Assembly (NCBI GenBank): GCA_016191085.1
Contig: JACPPJ010000025.1
Span: 1 to 64,000 of the forward strand
Length of the DNA stretch: 64,000 nt
From: Acidobacteriota bacterium
Lineage (GTDB): Bacteria > Acidobacteriota > Terriglobia > 2-12-FULL-54-10
Direction: 5' to 3'
The notes under the pieces were generated by a model. It was not told where the DNA came from, ran no database searches, and was given only the letters and a program-made list of their open reading frames with translations. Numbering within the stretch: the first letter of the stretch is position 1; every line of letters begins with the position of its first letter. The translations under genes were made by a program, and so were the position numbers. Positions 53,880-63,043 of this stretch are shown here, piece after piece.

Positions 53880-54095
53880 ATGCAGTTCATGGAACTACAG
53901 ATCACCCCGGCAGTACGCCGATTCTATAAGCAGCTCGCCAGCGTGGGTGGTAAGGCTAGGGCGGCTAAATACGATCACAACACGCTGAGCGAATGGGCGA
54001 AGCTTGGTGGACGACCTCGAAAGAAAGCTGCCCAAGTGAAACGCGAGCAGACCACCGTGGCACGGCGCACCGTCGTGGTTTCGAGTGGTCATTGA
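53880..54095 (+). CDS. Small basic protein upstream of the integrase
   Basis: A 71-residue basic protein: LASVGGKARAAKYDHNTLSE then WAKLGGRPRKKAAQVKR. The GGKARA ... GGRPRKK pattern resembles short AT-hook-like or Gly-rich proteins common beside integrases in acidobacterial and other islands. It could be a recombination directionality factor or regulator, but no HTH is visible. It ends 22 bases before the integrase start. Start ATG 53880 or 53889. Confidence 0.5.
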   Translation: MQFMELQITPAVRRFYKQLASVGGKARAAKYDHNTLSEWAKLGGRPRKKAAQVKREQTTVARRTVVVSSGH

Positions 54096-54117
54096 CAATC
54101 GGAGAGGATGGAAAATA

Positions 54118-55293
54118 ATGGCAAAAAAGGAAGTGAAGAAAGTGCGCGGGATTTACGAGAAGGTCCCCGGCTCGGGTGTTTGGTGGACCAGACATCACGA
54201 TGCCCACGGGCGATTGCGCCGTGAAAAGGCAGGCACACCCGGAATGGCGGTGAAACTCTATCAAAAACGAAAGGTGCAAGCCTTGCAGAGAAAGAAATTG
54301 CCGGAGACGCTCCGCCGTCGGGAAGTGTTGCTCAGTGAGTTACTCGCGGATGCTGCCGAACATATTCGGCAACACTACCACGGCCAACGGCTCGGAGCGG
54401 ACAAAAAAGACTATCGCTATGCAACCCTGAAAGGCGCACTAGGCAGCCATCCGGCGGAATCCGTGACGGCTCAGGAGATTGAACGGGCGCTTTCCAGGCT
54501 CGCCACAGCTCGCAAATGGGAACCTGCGTCATTTAACCGCCACAAGGCTTTTCTCTCTCTCGCCTATCGGCTCGGAATTGAAGGCGAAAAGGTTCAATCA
54601 AATCCTATTCGCCTTGTCCACCGTCGCCGTGAGAATAACGGGCGCATCCGATGGCTTACCGCCGATGAAGAAAAAAAACTTCGCGCTGTCATTCAGTCGA
54701 ACTATCCGGGTGAACTATCCGCGTTCGCTCTCGCTCTGCATACCGGTATGCGCCGCAGTGAGCAATACGGGTTGACGTGGGATTGTGTGGATTTCGTGCG
54801 CCGCCAGATTACGATTCCGCGAAGCAAGAACGGCGGCATCCGATATATACCGCTAGACAACACCGCCGTGGAAGCCCTACTCGCCCTTCGCAAGCGAGGC
54901 AATGGAAGCGGGCCGGTTATGGTGTCGGCAGAATCGGGACACGGCCATGTGGCTGGACAACCGCTCAAGACGCCGCGAGAATGGTTTGCTACGGTCTGCG
55001 AGGAGGCCGGTATCTCGGATTTCACTTGGCATTGTCTCCGGCATACCTTCGCCAGCCGGTTGGTTATGGCCGGAGTTGGGCTGCGAACCGTGCAAGAGCT
55101 AATGGGGCACAAGACGATTGCCATGACGTGCCGATACGCTCACCTTGCGCCTCAGCACCAATTGGACGCGGTGAGCAAGTTGGACGGTTGGGGCCGGGAG
55201 TCCTCAGCCGAAACTGACACCAAAACTGACACCAGCGAATTTGAGCCTGTAGAGGCTACGCCGGTTGAAAACGTTCAACCCACTCTGCAATAA
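54118..55293 (+). CDS. Tyrosine-type site-specific integrase (intact)
   Basis: A 391-residue tyrosine recombinase. After an arm-type N terminus (GIYEKVPGSGVWWTRHHDAH, a beta-sheet DNA-binding fold) come a core-binding domain (about 75-160) and the catalytic domain with Arg in LHTGMRRSEQYGL, H-x-x-R in WHCLRHTFASRL, His/Trp-position in LMGHKTI and the nucleophile Tyr in MTCRYAHL. The C terminus has an acidic Thr-Asp repeat tail. All catalytic residues are present, so it may be active. It lies 17 bases before tRNA-Leu and points at it, so it is the island's own integrase. Start is ATG 54118 with GAGAGGA upstream. Confidence 0.93.
   Translation: MAKKEVKKVRGIYEKVPGSGVWWTRHHDAHGRLRREKAGTPGMAVKLYQKRKVQALQRKKLPETLRRREVLLSELLADAAEHIRQHYHGQRLGADKKDYRYATLKGALGSHPAESVTAQEIERALSRLATARKWEPASFNRHKAFLSLAYRLGIEGEKVQSNPIRLVHRRRENNGRIRWLTADEEKKLRAVIQSNYPGELSAFALALHTGMRRSEQYGLTWDCVDFVRRQITIPRSKNGGIRYIPLDNTAVEALLALRKRGNGSGPVMVSAESGHGHVAGQPLKTPREWFATVCEEAGISDFTWHCLRHTFASRLVMAGVGLRTVQELMGHKTIAMTCRYAHLAPQHQLDAVSKLDGWGRESSAETDTKTDTSEFEPVEATPVENVQPTLQ
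55212..55235 (+). repeat. Right copy of the 24-bp island-end repeat
   Basis: Exact copy of 25034-25057, containing two 12-mers AACTGACACCAA/AACTGACACCAG, located within the 3' end of the integrase gene and 75 bases before the tRNA repeat. Same orientation as the left copy. Candidate arm-type binding site, or a relic of duplicated integrase ends. Confidence 0.6.
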
Positions 55294-55294
55294 T
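55265..55294 (+). promoter_or_regulatory. Possible island-supplied promoter for tRNA-Leu
   Basis: TTGAAA (55265-55270), an 18-base spacer and AATAAT (55289-55294) make an acceptable sigma-70-type promoter ending 16 bases before the tRNA. After integration the native tRNA promoter would have stayed at the left end (before 24866), so the island must supply a new one. The match is only moderate. Confidence 0.3.
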
Positions 55295-55310
55295 GGTTTG
55301 ATCTCGATGT

Positions 55311-55350
55311 GCGAAAGTGGCGGAATTGGCAGACGCGCCAGACTTAGGAT
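55311..55350 (+). repeat. Right attachment repeat (attR), inside tRNA-Leu
   Basis: The 40 bases shared exactly with 24866-24905; they end in the anticodon stem-loop (AGGAT). The tRNA remains whole because the chromosomal 3' half follows here. Confidence 0.88.
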
Positions 55351-55395
55351 CTGGTCCCGTAAGGGGTGGGGGTTCGAGTCCCCCCTTTCGCACCA
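55311..55395 (+). tRNA. tRNA-Leu (anticodon UAG)
   Basis: An 85-base gene including encoded CCA. The acceptor strands GCGAAAG and CTTTCGC pair perfectly. The anticodon arm is CCAGA-CTTAGGA-TCTGG with anticodon TAG at 55345-55347. A long variable arm (class II tRNA) is followed by the T arm GGGGG-TTCGAGT-CCCCC and discriminator A. The first 40 bases are duplicated at 24866-24905 as the left island boundary. Confidence 0.97.
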
Positions 55396-55543
55396 TTTAG
55401 AATTCAGTGACCGCCCGCTGCCGCTAATCCGCGCGATCTGGAACCTCGGTCCGCAGCGCACCTCGGAGATTTCTCTGTTTAACTTTGCATGTTTCAACGG
55501 ACAATTGTATGCATCAGGATTCGCGCGTCGTACCGTACGCACA

Positions 55544-57119
55544 ATGCTGATTACTGCCGCGGTTGCGGTGCCGCTCATGGCGATGGATTTCGCGTCAAAG
55601 GCACGTATTATTTTCAGCCCAAGGCCGCCATTAACAGCTTTTGGAGTTGGGTTGACTTCCACCTTACGAAGAGCGACTTTCGGCAATTACGCGTCGATGG
55701 TTTTAATACGATTATTCTCATGATCCCCCGGGGCTTATTCCAGCCGGAGATACGTCCCGTCAAATACAACCAGACTGCATTCGACGAGTTGCACCGCATC
55801 ATCAACCTTGCGGATGCGCACGGGTTGAAGGTGATCTTGCGAGTCGGAAGTCACGAATACATCCCGCGTGGCGCGGCTGGTGGCCGGTGGGTCGCGGCCA
55901 CGGTTCTTTCCAACAACGAGGAATGGGCGGCTTACCGCGATTTGTTCAGAGAAGTTGCCGCGCAATTGCGGCAGCACTCGAATGTGCTGGCTCTTTTCTG
56001 GACCTTTGAGGACACCGGGTATAGTCCCGACCTGTGGTTGCACCTATATTCTGACAACCTGAAAGCCTACCGCGCATGGCTGCGAACACAGCCGCTCGAG
56101 TTCTGGAACCAGCAGTGGCGCGAGCAGAACACGAGTTATGACGCCATAAAGCCGCCCGACCAAAATCGTGCGCCTCAGAATGAGAGCAAACTGCGCTCTT
56201 TCGTGCAGTTCGCAGATGCGCTACTGATGAGCCGCATGCCCGACATCTGTGCCGCTGTTCGGGCGGTGAATCCGACGTTGTTGATCAGTTTTCAACCTCG
56301 TCCTGAGATCAATTGGGGGTACGACTACTCGGCGCAATATCGCTTGCCCGGTTGTTATTCATTCGTGACAACCTGGTTTTCGCCCTACCAATCCTACCTG
56401 TTCGGAGAAGTGCAGGAAGGGCTCGATGCCCGCCGCGTAGCGTCATACGTACCATTGCATCTGAAGCGGACACGGCAGTTGGGGAAGGGACTGCCGGTCT
56501 TTGTGGACCAATTCAACTTCCGCCATTTTGGTGGCCCAGACGGAGAATCCGCACTGGCTGACGTTACTGGACGGCGCGCTCGGCTATTCCGTATGGAACT
56601 ACACGGATTATTAACCTGAATGCGACGTACAACGGTTCATTTCGGTTCGGATTCGATGATTGGGAGATTTCCGAACCGCCAAATCGAGTACAGCTAAAGA
56701 AATCTGATCCGGCCGGTTATCACAACGTAGAAATCCAACCCGACGGCTGGATCCGGCAGAAGATTTCGGTGGACGAAAAGCAGGAATTTACGCTGGAGTT
56801 CCAAGGCCAGAGCTCATCATCCGGGCAGACCATTGAGGTGCAGATCAACTACGTCTTGACTGGTCAGAACGTCAACTCCTCCTTCCCGGTGTCGGATCAG
56901 AGGAAGTCATACCAATGGAATATAAGAGCGCCCACTGGTGAGAACGCTCTCACGCTGGCGTTTGCTCCCGGAAAAGCGAACTCGCCGGTGACGGTAGGAC
57001 AGATAATCTTATATCCCTGGATCGACACTGGCGGATTGCATACAGTAGACGGGCAGCCTCGCACGGCCATGCGTGATGCGTTCCGGAACTTTAATCTCGT
57101 AAATGGCCGCAATAAGTGA
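55544..57119 (+). pseudogene. Frameshifted secreted glycosidase-like protein
   Basis: Pieces of one gene are spread over different frames. A signal-peptide-like start (MLITAAVAVPLMA, 55544) is in one frame. The main TIM-barrel-like body (FNTIILMIPRGLFQPEIRPV ... LFWTFEDTGYSPDLWLHLYS ... LPVFVDQFNFRHFGG), with a Glu in WTFEDTG at a likely acid position, is in the next, from about 55580. A short piece (NPHWLTLLDGALGYSVWNYT) is in a third, near 56550-56605. The C-terminal beta-domain (TYNGSFRFGFDDWEISEPPN ... IILYPWID) returns to the body frame's neighbour up to 57119. At least two shifts are needed, so it is inactive unless they are sequence errors. It resembles glycoside-hydrolase-like proteins with a cellulase-type barrel. 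Confidence 0.65.
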
Positions 57120-57393
57120 TGTCACAACCTGGAAAGATAGTTCACCTTGTGTCATTCCTCACTGGCGAAATCTCCATGCAACCGACTGGAGCACAAGTGA
57201 AACTGGGCGGCTCTGCCGCGCAGTGGTAATATGGCTTCCACCCGCTTTAACAACGCGTATGGTGCGCGATTCGTACAAAATCGCATCCCGCAGCGTATTC
57301 AATAGCATCTAATTTTTAGGCGGAATCACTACAGTATACCGGATACGCCGGTTTCCCACCGGTCTGATTGCGCTCGAACTCAATCGGAGCCGC

Positions 57394-58053
57394 ATGCCGC
57401 AGATTTTTCATCCGAGCACCAATACGATCTCGCGCGTCACGGTCTTTGGGGCGCTGGCGATTGTGATTATTCTCCTTGCCGCAATCTGGGCGTATGTGCG
57501 CTCCTCGTTCTGGACCGGGGCCGATGTGGAGAAACAGCAGCCGGTGCAGTTTAGCCATAAACATCACGTGTCGGACGATGGAATCGATTGCCGCTACTGT
57601 CACATAACCGTGGAAACCTCGGCTTTCGCCGGCATTCCGCCGGTGAAGACCTGCATGAATTGCCACTCCGAAATTTTCCGCGACAGCGCCTATCTGGCTC
57701 CTGTTTTCGAGAGCTACCGCACGGGACGGCCGATCCGTTGGACACGCGTGCATCAGCTCGCCGATTTCGCCTACTTCCATCACGGCATTCATATCAACAA
57801 AGGCGTGGGATGTTCCACATGCCACGGTCGCGTTGACCAGATGCCACTGGTGCGGCAAGTCGTCTCGCTGCAAATGGAGTGGTGCCTCGGCTGTCACCGC
57901 CAGCCGGAGCTGTACGTGCGGCCGCGTGACAGGGTCTTCGACATGGAATGGCAATCGCCGCCCGACCAGATAGAGCAAGGCAAGAAACTGGTGCAACTTT
58001 ACAAGATTCGCAGCGTAGCAGCTCTTACGAGCTGCTCTACGTGCCATCGGTGA
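57394..58053 (+). CDS. actA: Alternative complex III subunit ActA (pentahaem cytochrome c)
   Basis: A 219-residue membrane-anchored cytochrome with one N-terminal transmembrane helix (about 15-35) and five CxxCH motifs: CRYCH (66-70), CMNCH, CSTCH, CLGCH and CSTCH. The last lies at the very C terminus. In ACIII the ActA haems pass electrons from ActB iron-sulfur clusters to ActE or onward carriers. It is the first gene of the act operon; actB starts 4 bases after its stop. Confidence 0.93.
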   Translation: MPQIFHPSTNTISRVTVFGALAIVIILLAAIWAYVRSSFWTGADVEKQQPVQFSHKHHVSDDGIDCRYCHITVETSAFAGIPPVKTCMNCHSEIFRDSAYLAPVFESYRTGRPIRWTRVHQLADFAYFHHGIHINKGVGCSTCHGRVDQMPLVRQVVSLQMEWCLGCHRQPELYVRPRDRVFDMEWQSPPDQIEQGKKLVQLYKIRSVAALTSCSTCHR

Positions 58054-58057
58054 GAAT

Positions 58058-61000
58058 GTGGGACATCAACCGCATGAGAAAGATCCGAAGCACTCGCCCG
58101 CTGGCGCACTCGATTTAGCCGCGCTGCGACTCGAATTGTCGGGCCGCTCCGGACCGCTCTACTGGCGCGGCTTAGAAGAGTTGTCCGACACTCCGGAATT
58201 TCATGAGTTAGTAGAGAAGGAATTTCCAGCCTCACACTGGACACAAATGGACCCGGTCAGCCGTCGAGGATTTTTTCGAGTGATGGCTGCTTCGCTGGCC
58301 CTGGCGGGTCTGGCAGGATGTTCCAAGCCGGTAGAAGAAATCGTTCCGTATGTCCGCGCACCCGAAGTAGCGCCACCCGGCGTGGCGCTGTTCTTTGCCA
58401 CTGCAATGACAGTGGCAGGCTCAGCAATCGGCCTGCTCGTCGAGAGCCATGAAGGACGGCCTACTAAAGTAGAGGGAAATCCCAACCATCCCGCCAGCCT
58501 GGGCGCAACGGATGTGTTCGCGCAAGCCTCCATCCTTTCGCTCTATGACCCGGACCGATCCCAAGCACTCACCTATCTCGGCGACATTCGCCCCTGGACC
58601 GCTTTAATGATTCAGGTCCAAATGCTCGCTGAGACGCAACGCATGCGGCGCGGCGCAGGACTCCGTCTCTTGACGGAGACGGTCGTTTCACCCGTCTTGG
58701 CGCAGCAAATACAAAATTTGCTGCGGCAATTTCCCGAAGCGCGCTGGCATCAGTACGAACCCGTAAACGCAGACGCCGTGCGGCAAGGCGCGATATCGGC
58801 CTTCGGTCGCTATGTCAATCCAATTTACCGGATTGAAAAAGCGGATGTGATCGTGTCGCTTGACTCCGATTTTCTTGTGAGTGAACCAGGATCAGTTCGG
58901 TACGCGCGCGAGTTCGCACGGCGCCACAGCCCGCAGCGGCCCGATTTCGGAGCCGCCATGAGCCGTCTGTATGTGGTGGAGAGCACGTTAACGAATACAG
59001 GCGCGAAAGCGGATCACCGCTTGCCGGTTCTGCCCAGCGATGTCGAAAACTTCGCGCGCGCGCTGGCCGCGGAGATTCGCGGGCAGCAGTGGCCGTCGGA
59101 TGGTGTACCGTATGCGGAATTGCTGAAAGCCGCTGCGCGCGATCTGAAAGAGCATCGTGGAGCGGGCCTGGTCGTTGCGGGCAGGCATCAGCCGGCACAG
59201 GTACTCGCTTGGGCGCACGTCATCAATCAGACTCTGGGAAACATTGGGAGCACCGTTGTATTCACTGAGCCCGTCGAGGCGCAGCCGGTTGACCAACTGA
59301 CTTCGTTACGCGAACTACTTTCAGATATTGACGCCGGCAAGGTGGAGTGGCTGGTGATGCTCGGCGGCAATCCCGTATACAATGTGCCGCCGGATTTGGG
59401 TTTCGGCGAGCGCCTCCAGCGCGTACCCGCGCGCATGCACCTCAGTCAGTATCCTGACGAGACCTCCGCACTCTGCCACTGGCATATTCCTGAAGCTCAC
59501 TACCTAGAGGCGTGGAGCGACACTCGCGCCTTCGACGGAACTGTAACCATCGTCCAGCCCCTGATCGCGCCGCTGTGGGGCGCCAGGTCGGCTCATGAGT
59601 TTCTGGCCACTTTCGGAGATCAGCCAGACCGGCCTGGATACGAAATCGTGCGCCAGTACTGGAGGCAGCAGCACTCGGCGGAGTTCGAACGCTTCTGGCG
59701 CAAATCGCTGAACGGCGGAATTGTCGAAGGAACGGCTTTGCCGGCGGTAAATGTTCAGGCCAACGACCGGTGGGTTGCACAACAGAATGCGGTCGCAGCG
59801 TCCGCTCAAACCGACAAACTGGAAGCGCTGTTTCGGCCCGATCCGACCATCTTCGATGGCCGCTTTGCAAACAACGCCTGGTTGCAGGAGTTGCCCAAGC
59901 CAATCACGCGTCTTACCTGGGACAACGCCGCACTCGTTAGTCCGGCAACCGCGGAAAAGCTGGGTTTCAGCCACAAGGTGGGCTTCCAAGGCGGCGAGCA
60001 CGGGCAGACATACGCGGATGTCGGCGAAGTCACCGTCGAAGGGAGATCAGTCCGTGCGCCTGTGTGGATTGTGCCTGGCCACGCCGACAATTGCGTGACG
60101 CTCCAGCTAGGCTACGGCCGAAAATACGCGGGGCATCTGGGCACCGCGATTGGCTACGATGCGTACGCCGTGCGATCGTCGGCGAACCAATGGTCTGCGC
60201 CTGAATGCACGCTGCGCAAAACTGGCGAAAGGATGCAGCTGGCTTGCGTGCAGTTTCACCACAGTATGGAGGGGCGCGAGCCCGTCCGCGCCGCCTCTCT
60301 TGAGAAGTTCCAGTCCGAGCCTGACTTCGCGCGCGCTCACGAAAAGGAGCCTGCAAAGACTTTTTCGCTGTACCCGCCTTACACTTACACGGAACACGCC
60401 TGGGGCATGGCGATTGATCTGAATGCCTGTGTCGGGTGCGGCGCGTGCGTTGTGGCATGCCAGGCCGAAAACAACATCCCGGTGGTCGGCAAAACTGAAG
60501 TGACGCGCGGCCGTGAGATGCACTGGCTTCGTATTGATCATTATTACAAGGGATCACTCGACCGGCCCGAGAATTTCTTTCAGCCCATTCCGTGCATGCA
60601 CTGCGAGAACGCGCCTTGCGAACCGGTCTGCCCGGTTGCCGCGACGGTGCACAGCTCCGAGGGCCTCAATGACATGGTCTACAACCGCTGCATCGGCACG
60701 CGCTATTGTTCCAACAACTGCCCCTACAAAGTGCGCCGCTTCAATTTCTTCCTCTACTCTGACTGGAAGACGCCCAGCCTGATGCTGCTGCGCAATCCCG
60801 ACGTGACCGTGCGCAGCCGTGGGGTGATGGAGAAATGCACCTACTGCGTGCAGCGTATCAATGCGGGCCGCATTCGCGCTCAACAGCAAGACCGCTACGT
60901 ACGCGACGGCGAAGTCGTGACTGCGTGCCAGCAGGCGTGCCCCGCCGATGCGATCGTGTTCGGCAATATCAATGATCCAGAGAGCCGCGTGGCGAAGTTG

Positions 61001-61123
61001 AAATCCACATCGCGCAATTACAGCTTGCTCGCCGATCTCAACACTCAGCCGCGCACCACCTATCTGGCGGCGGTGACTAACCCCAACTCCGAGGTGTCCA
61101 AAGGAGAAGAATTTGGCCACTGA
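58058..61123 (+). CDS. actB: Alternative complex III subunit ActB (fused molybdopterin-like/Fe-S protein)
   Basis: A 1021-residue fusion. Residues 1-66 lead to a TAT-type motif SRRGFFRVMAASLALAGLAG, so the protein is exported folded. Residues about 100-740 form a molybdopterin oxidoreductase-like domain (no Mo ligand is evident). About 785-1000 is a four-cluster ferredoxin domain: CVGCGACVVAC, CMHCENAPCEPVC, CIGTRYCSNNC and the later CTYCVQRI ... CQQAC set. Clusters collect electrons from quinol. GTG start at 58058. It overlaps actC by 11 bases. Confidence 0.94.
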   Translation: MGHQPHEKDPKHSPAGALDLAALRLELSGRSGPLYWRGLEELSDTPEFHELVEKEFPASHWTQMDPVSRRGFFRVMAASLALAGLAGCSKPVEEIVPYVRAPEVAPPGVALFFATAMTVAGSAIGLLVESHEGRPTKVEGNPNHPASLGATDVFAQASILSLYDPDRSQALTYLGDIRPWTALMIQVQMLAETQRMRRGAGLRLLTETVVSPVLAQQIQNLLRQFPEARWHQYEPVNADAVRQGAISAFGRYVNPIYRIEKADVIVSLDSDFLVSEPGSVRYAREFARRHSPQRPDFGAAMSRLYVVESTLTNTGAKADHRLPVLPSDVENFARALAAEIRGQQWPSDGVPYAELLKAAARDLKEHRGAGLVVAGRHQPAQVLAWAHVINQTLGNIGSTVVFTEPVEAQPVDQLTSLRELLSDIDAGKVEWLVMLGGNPVYNVPPDLGFGERLQRVPARMHLSQYPDETSALCHWHIPEAHYLEAWSDTRAFDGTVTIVQPLIAPLWGARSAHEFLATFGDQPDRPGYEIVRQYWRQQHSAEFERFWRKSLNGGIVEGTALPAVNVQANDRWVAQQNAVAASAQTDKLEALFRPDPTIFDGRFANNAWLQELPKPITRLTWDNAALVSPATAEKLGFSHKVGFQGGEHGQTYADVGEVTVEGRSVRAPVWIVPGHADNCVTLQLGYGRKYAGHLGTAIGYDAYAVRSSANQWSAPECTLRKTGERMQLACVQFHHSMEGREPVRAASLEKFQSEPDFARAHEKEPAKTFSLYPPYTYTEHAWGMAIDLNACVGCGACVVACQAENNIPVVGKTEVTRGREMHWLRIDHYYKGSLDRPENFFQPIPCMHCENAPCEPVCPVAATVHSSEGLNDMVYNRCIGTRYCSNNCPYKVRRFNFFLYSDWKTPSLMLLRNPDVTVRSRGVMEKCTYCVQRINAGRIRAQQQDRYVRDGEVVTACQQACPADAIVFGNINDPESRVAKLKSTSRNYSLLADLNTQPRTTYLAAVTNPNSEVSKGEEFGH

Positions 61124-62498
61124 AGGACCTGTTCTCCCCAAACCAGCCGAGCGCCCGCGCCCGCCGGTGCTGGCGCCCGGATACACCTTCGCCTCGGTTA
61201 CGGACAAGATCAGCTCGATCGTGCTGGCGCAGCCTCAGGCGATGCCTTGGATGGCTGGTTTTGGCATTGGTTTCCTGCTGGTCATGCTGCTGTTTTTCTC
61301 CATCGGCTATTTGTTCTTTGTCGGAGTGGGCATATGGGGCATCAACATTCCAGTCGCGTGGGGATTTGCCATCGCGAACTTCGTGTGGTGGATCGGGATC
61401 GGCCACGCCGGGACTCTCATCTCCGCCATTCTGCTGCTGCTCAACCAGAAGTGGCGAACTTCCATCAACCGGTTTGCGGAGGCGATGACGATCTTTGCCG
61501 TGGCTTGCGCCGGGCTTTTCCCTATCCTGCACCTTGGGCGGCCGTGGTTCTTCTACTGGTTGTTCCCATATCCGGGGACATTCCAGGTGTGGCCACAGTT
61601 CCGCAGCCCTCTGGTGTGGGACGTATTCGCAGTTTCCACCTACTTCACCGTTTCATTGATCTTCTGGTACGCGGGCTTGATGCCGGATTTTGCCACGTTG
61701 CGCGACCGCGCCCTCACTCGGACCAAACGGATTATCTATGGCATGTTGGCGCTGGGTTGGCGCGGCTCGGTGGTGCACTGGGAACGCTATGAAATGATGT
61801 ACCTGCTGCTGGCGGGCCTGGCGACGCCGCTGGTCGTTTCGGTTCACACCATCGTCAGCTTTGATTTCGCCACCAGCATCTTGCCTGGTTGGCATTCAAC
61901 TATCTTCCCTCCTTATTTCGTGGCGGGCGCGATCTACTCGGGGTTCGCGATGGTACTCACGATCGCTATTCCGCTTCGAGTTGCCTACGATTTGAAGGAT
62001 TTCATCACCATGAGGCACCTCGACAATTGCGCCAAGGTAATGCTCGCTACGGGGCTGATTGTGGCTTATGGTTACGCCGCGGAAACGTTTATGGGTTGGT
62101 ATAGCGGGAACCTTCACGAAAAATTCATGCTAGTGAACCGCGCGTTCGGTCCCTATTGGTTTGTTTTTTGGGGATTGATATTGTGCAACGTCATTGTGCC
62201 GCAAGCTCTGTGGCTGCGACGCGTCCGCCAGAGCGTGCCGCTGCTATTCCTTCTCTCGCTGGTGATCAACTTGGGGATGTGGCTGGAGCGCGTCATGATC
62301 GTGATCACCTCGCTGCACCGCGACTTCCTGCCGACTTCGTGGGGAATGTACGCGCCGACGCGCTGGGACTGGGCGGTTCTGTTCGGCACCATCGGATTGT
62401 TCGTAGCACTGATGTTCCTGTTCATCCGGTTCCTACCCGTGATCTCGATCTTTGAGATGCGCGCGCTGGTGGAAGAAACCTCCGGGGGTAGCGACTGA
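61113..62498 (+). CDS. actC: Alternative complex III subunit ActC (NrfD-like quinol-oxidising membrane subunit)
   Basis: A 461-residue polytopic membrane protein of the NrfD/PsrC type with about ten transmembrane helices. NIPVAWGFAIANFVWWIGIG, containing the conserved quinone-site region, and GRPWFFYWLFPYPG are typical. It begins at a TTG with AAGGAGAA upstream, inside the end of actB, and its stop overlaps the actD start (TGATG). It oxidises quinol and hands electrons to ActB. Confidence 0.93.
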   Translation: MATEGPVLPKPAERPRPPVLAPGYTFASVTDKISSIVLAQPQAMPWMAGFGIGFLLVMLLFFSIGYLFFVGVGIWGINIPVAWGFAIANFVWWIGIGHAGTLISAILLLLNQKWRTSINRFAEAMTIFAVACAGLFPILHLGRPWFFYWLFPYPGTFQVWPQFRSPLVWDVFAVSTYFTVSLIFWYAGLMPDFATLRDRALTRTKRIIYGMLALGWRGSVVHWERYEMMYLLLAGLATPLVVSVHTIVSFDFATSILPGWHSTIFPPYFVAGAIYSGFAMVLTIAIPLRVAYDLKDFITMRHLDNCAKVMLATGLIVAYGYAAETFMGWYSGNLHEKFMLVNRAFGPYWFVFWGLILCNVIVPQALWLRRVRQSVPLLFLLSLVINLGMWLERVMIVITSLHRDFLPTSWGMYAPTRWDWAVLFGTIGLFVALMFLFIRFLPVISIFEMRALVEETSGGSD

Positions 62499-63043
62499 TG
62501 CACCGCAAGCACAGGCCGGCTACTTACGGGTTGCTCGCGGAGTTCGAGTCGCCGGAAGCACTGCACAACGCGGCCATACGGGCGCGCAGCGAAGGATACT
62601 CCTGCATGGACGCCTATACGCCGTTCCCCGTGGAAGGCATGGGAGCCATCTTCGGCTCGCATCGGAAACGGGTGTCACTGATAACGCTGATAGGTGGATT
62701 GGCTGGAGGTCTCGGTGGCTATTACATGCAGCACTGGATGTCGGCGGTGAATTATCCGCTGAACGTCGGCGGACGTCCTTTGGAAAGTATTCTGGCATTT
62801 ATCCCTGTCACGTTCGAGATGGCGGTGCTGGGTGCGGCGCTCTCCGCGTTCTTGGGGATGCTGGCCCTCAACGGACTGCCTCAGCCGTATCACCCCGTTT
62901 TCAACGTTGATCAGTTTGCCATGGCTTCGCGCGACAAGTTCTTTCTGTGTATTCAGGCCATTGACCCGAAGTTCGACCAACGCGGGACCCGCGAGTTGCT
63001 GGAAGCGATGGACGCTCATGGTGTTTTCGATGTGCCTTACTAG
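62498..63043 (+). CDS. actD: Alternative complex III subunit ActD (DUF3341)
   Basis: A 181-residue membrane protein of the DUF3341 family: TYGLLAEFESPEALHNAAIR, then TPFPVEGM and two transmembrane helices (about 60-80 and 105-125). ActD is a small structural subunit of ACIII located beside ActC and ActF. The start overlaps actC by one base and the actE start lies within its last codons. Confidence 0.92.
   Translation: MHRKHRPATYGLLAEFESPEALHNAAIRARSEGYSCMDAYTPFPVEGMGAIFGSHRKRVSLITLIGGLAGGLGGYYMQHWMSAVNYPLNVGGRPLESILAFIPVTFEMAVLGAALSAFLGMLALNGLPQPYHPVFNVDQFAMASRDKFFLCIQAIDPKFDQRGTRELLEAMDAHGVFDVPY

Larger units (their letters stand above)
24866..55350. mobile_element. Integrated genomic island at tRNA-Leu(UAG), about 30.4 kb
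   Basis: A 40-bp exact direct repeat (24866-24905 and 55311-55350) equals the first 40 bases of the tRNA-Leu gene. The right copy is the intact tRNA, the left copy breaks off in the anticodon stem. A tyrosine integrase gene lies directly upstream of the right copy and points at it. A second shared element (25034-25057 and 55212-55235) lies inside both ends. Cargo includes defence, regulatory and exopolysaccharide genes, remnants of a second integrase and an insertion sequence. Island size and boundaries are inferred from the repeats; whether it is one insertion or nested ones cannot be decided here. Confidence 0.8.

Noticed and set aside
55265..55723. 152-codon plus-strand frame spanning tRNA-Leu
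   Set aside because: It runs through the tRNA gene; only its last part (from 55544) matters, as the signal-peptide piece of the broken glycosidase gene.
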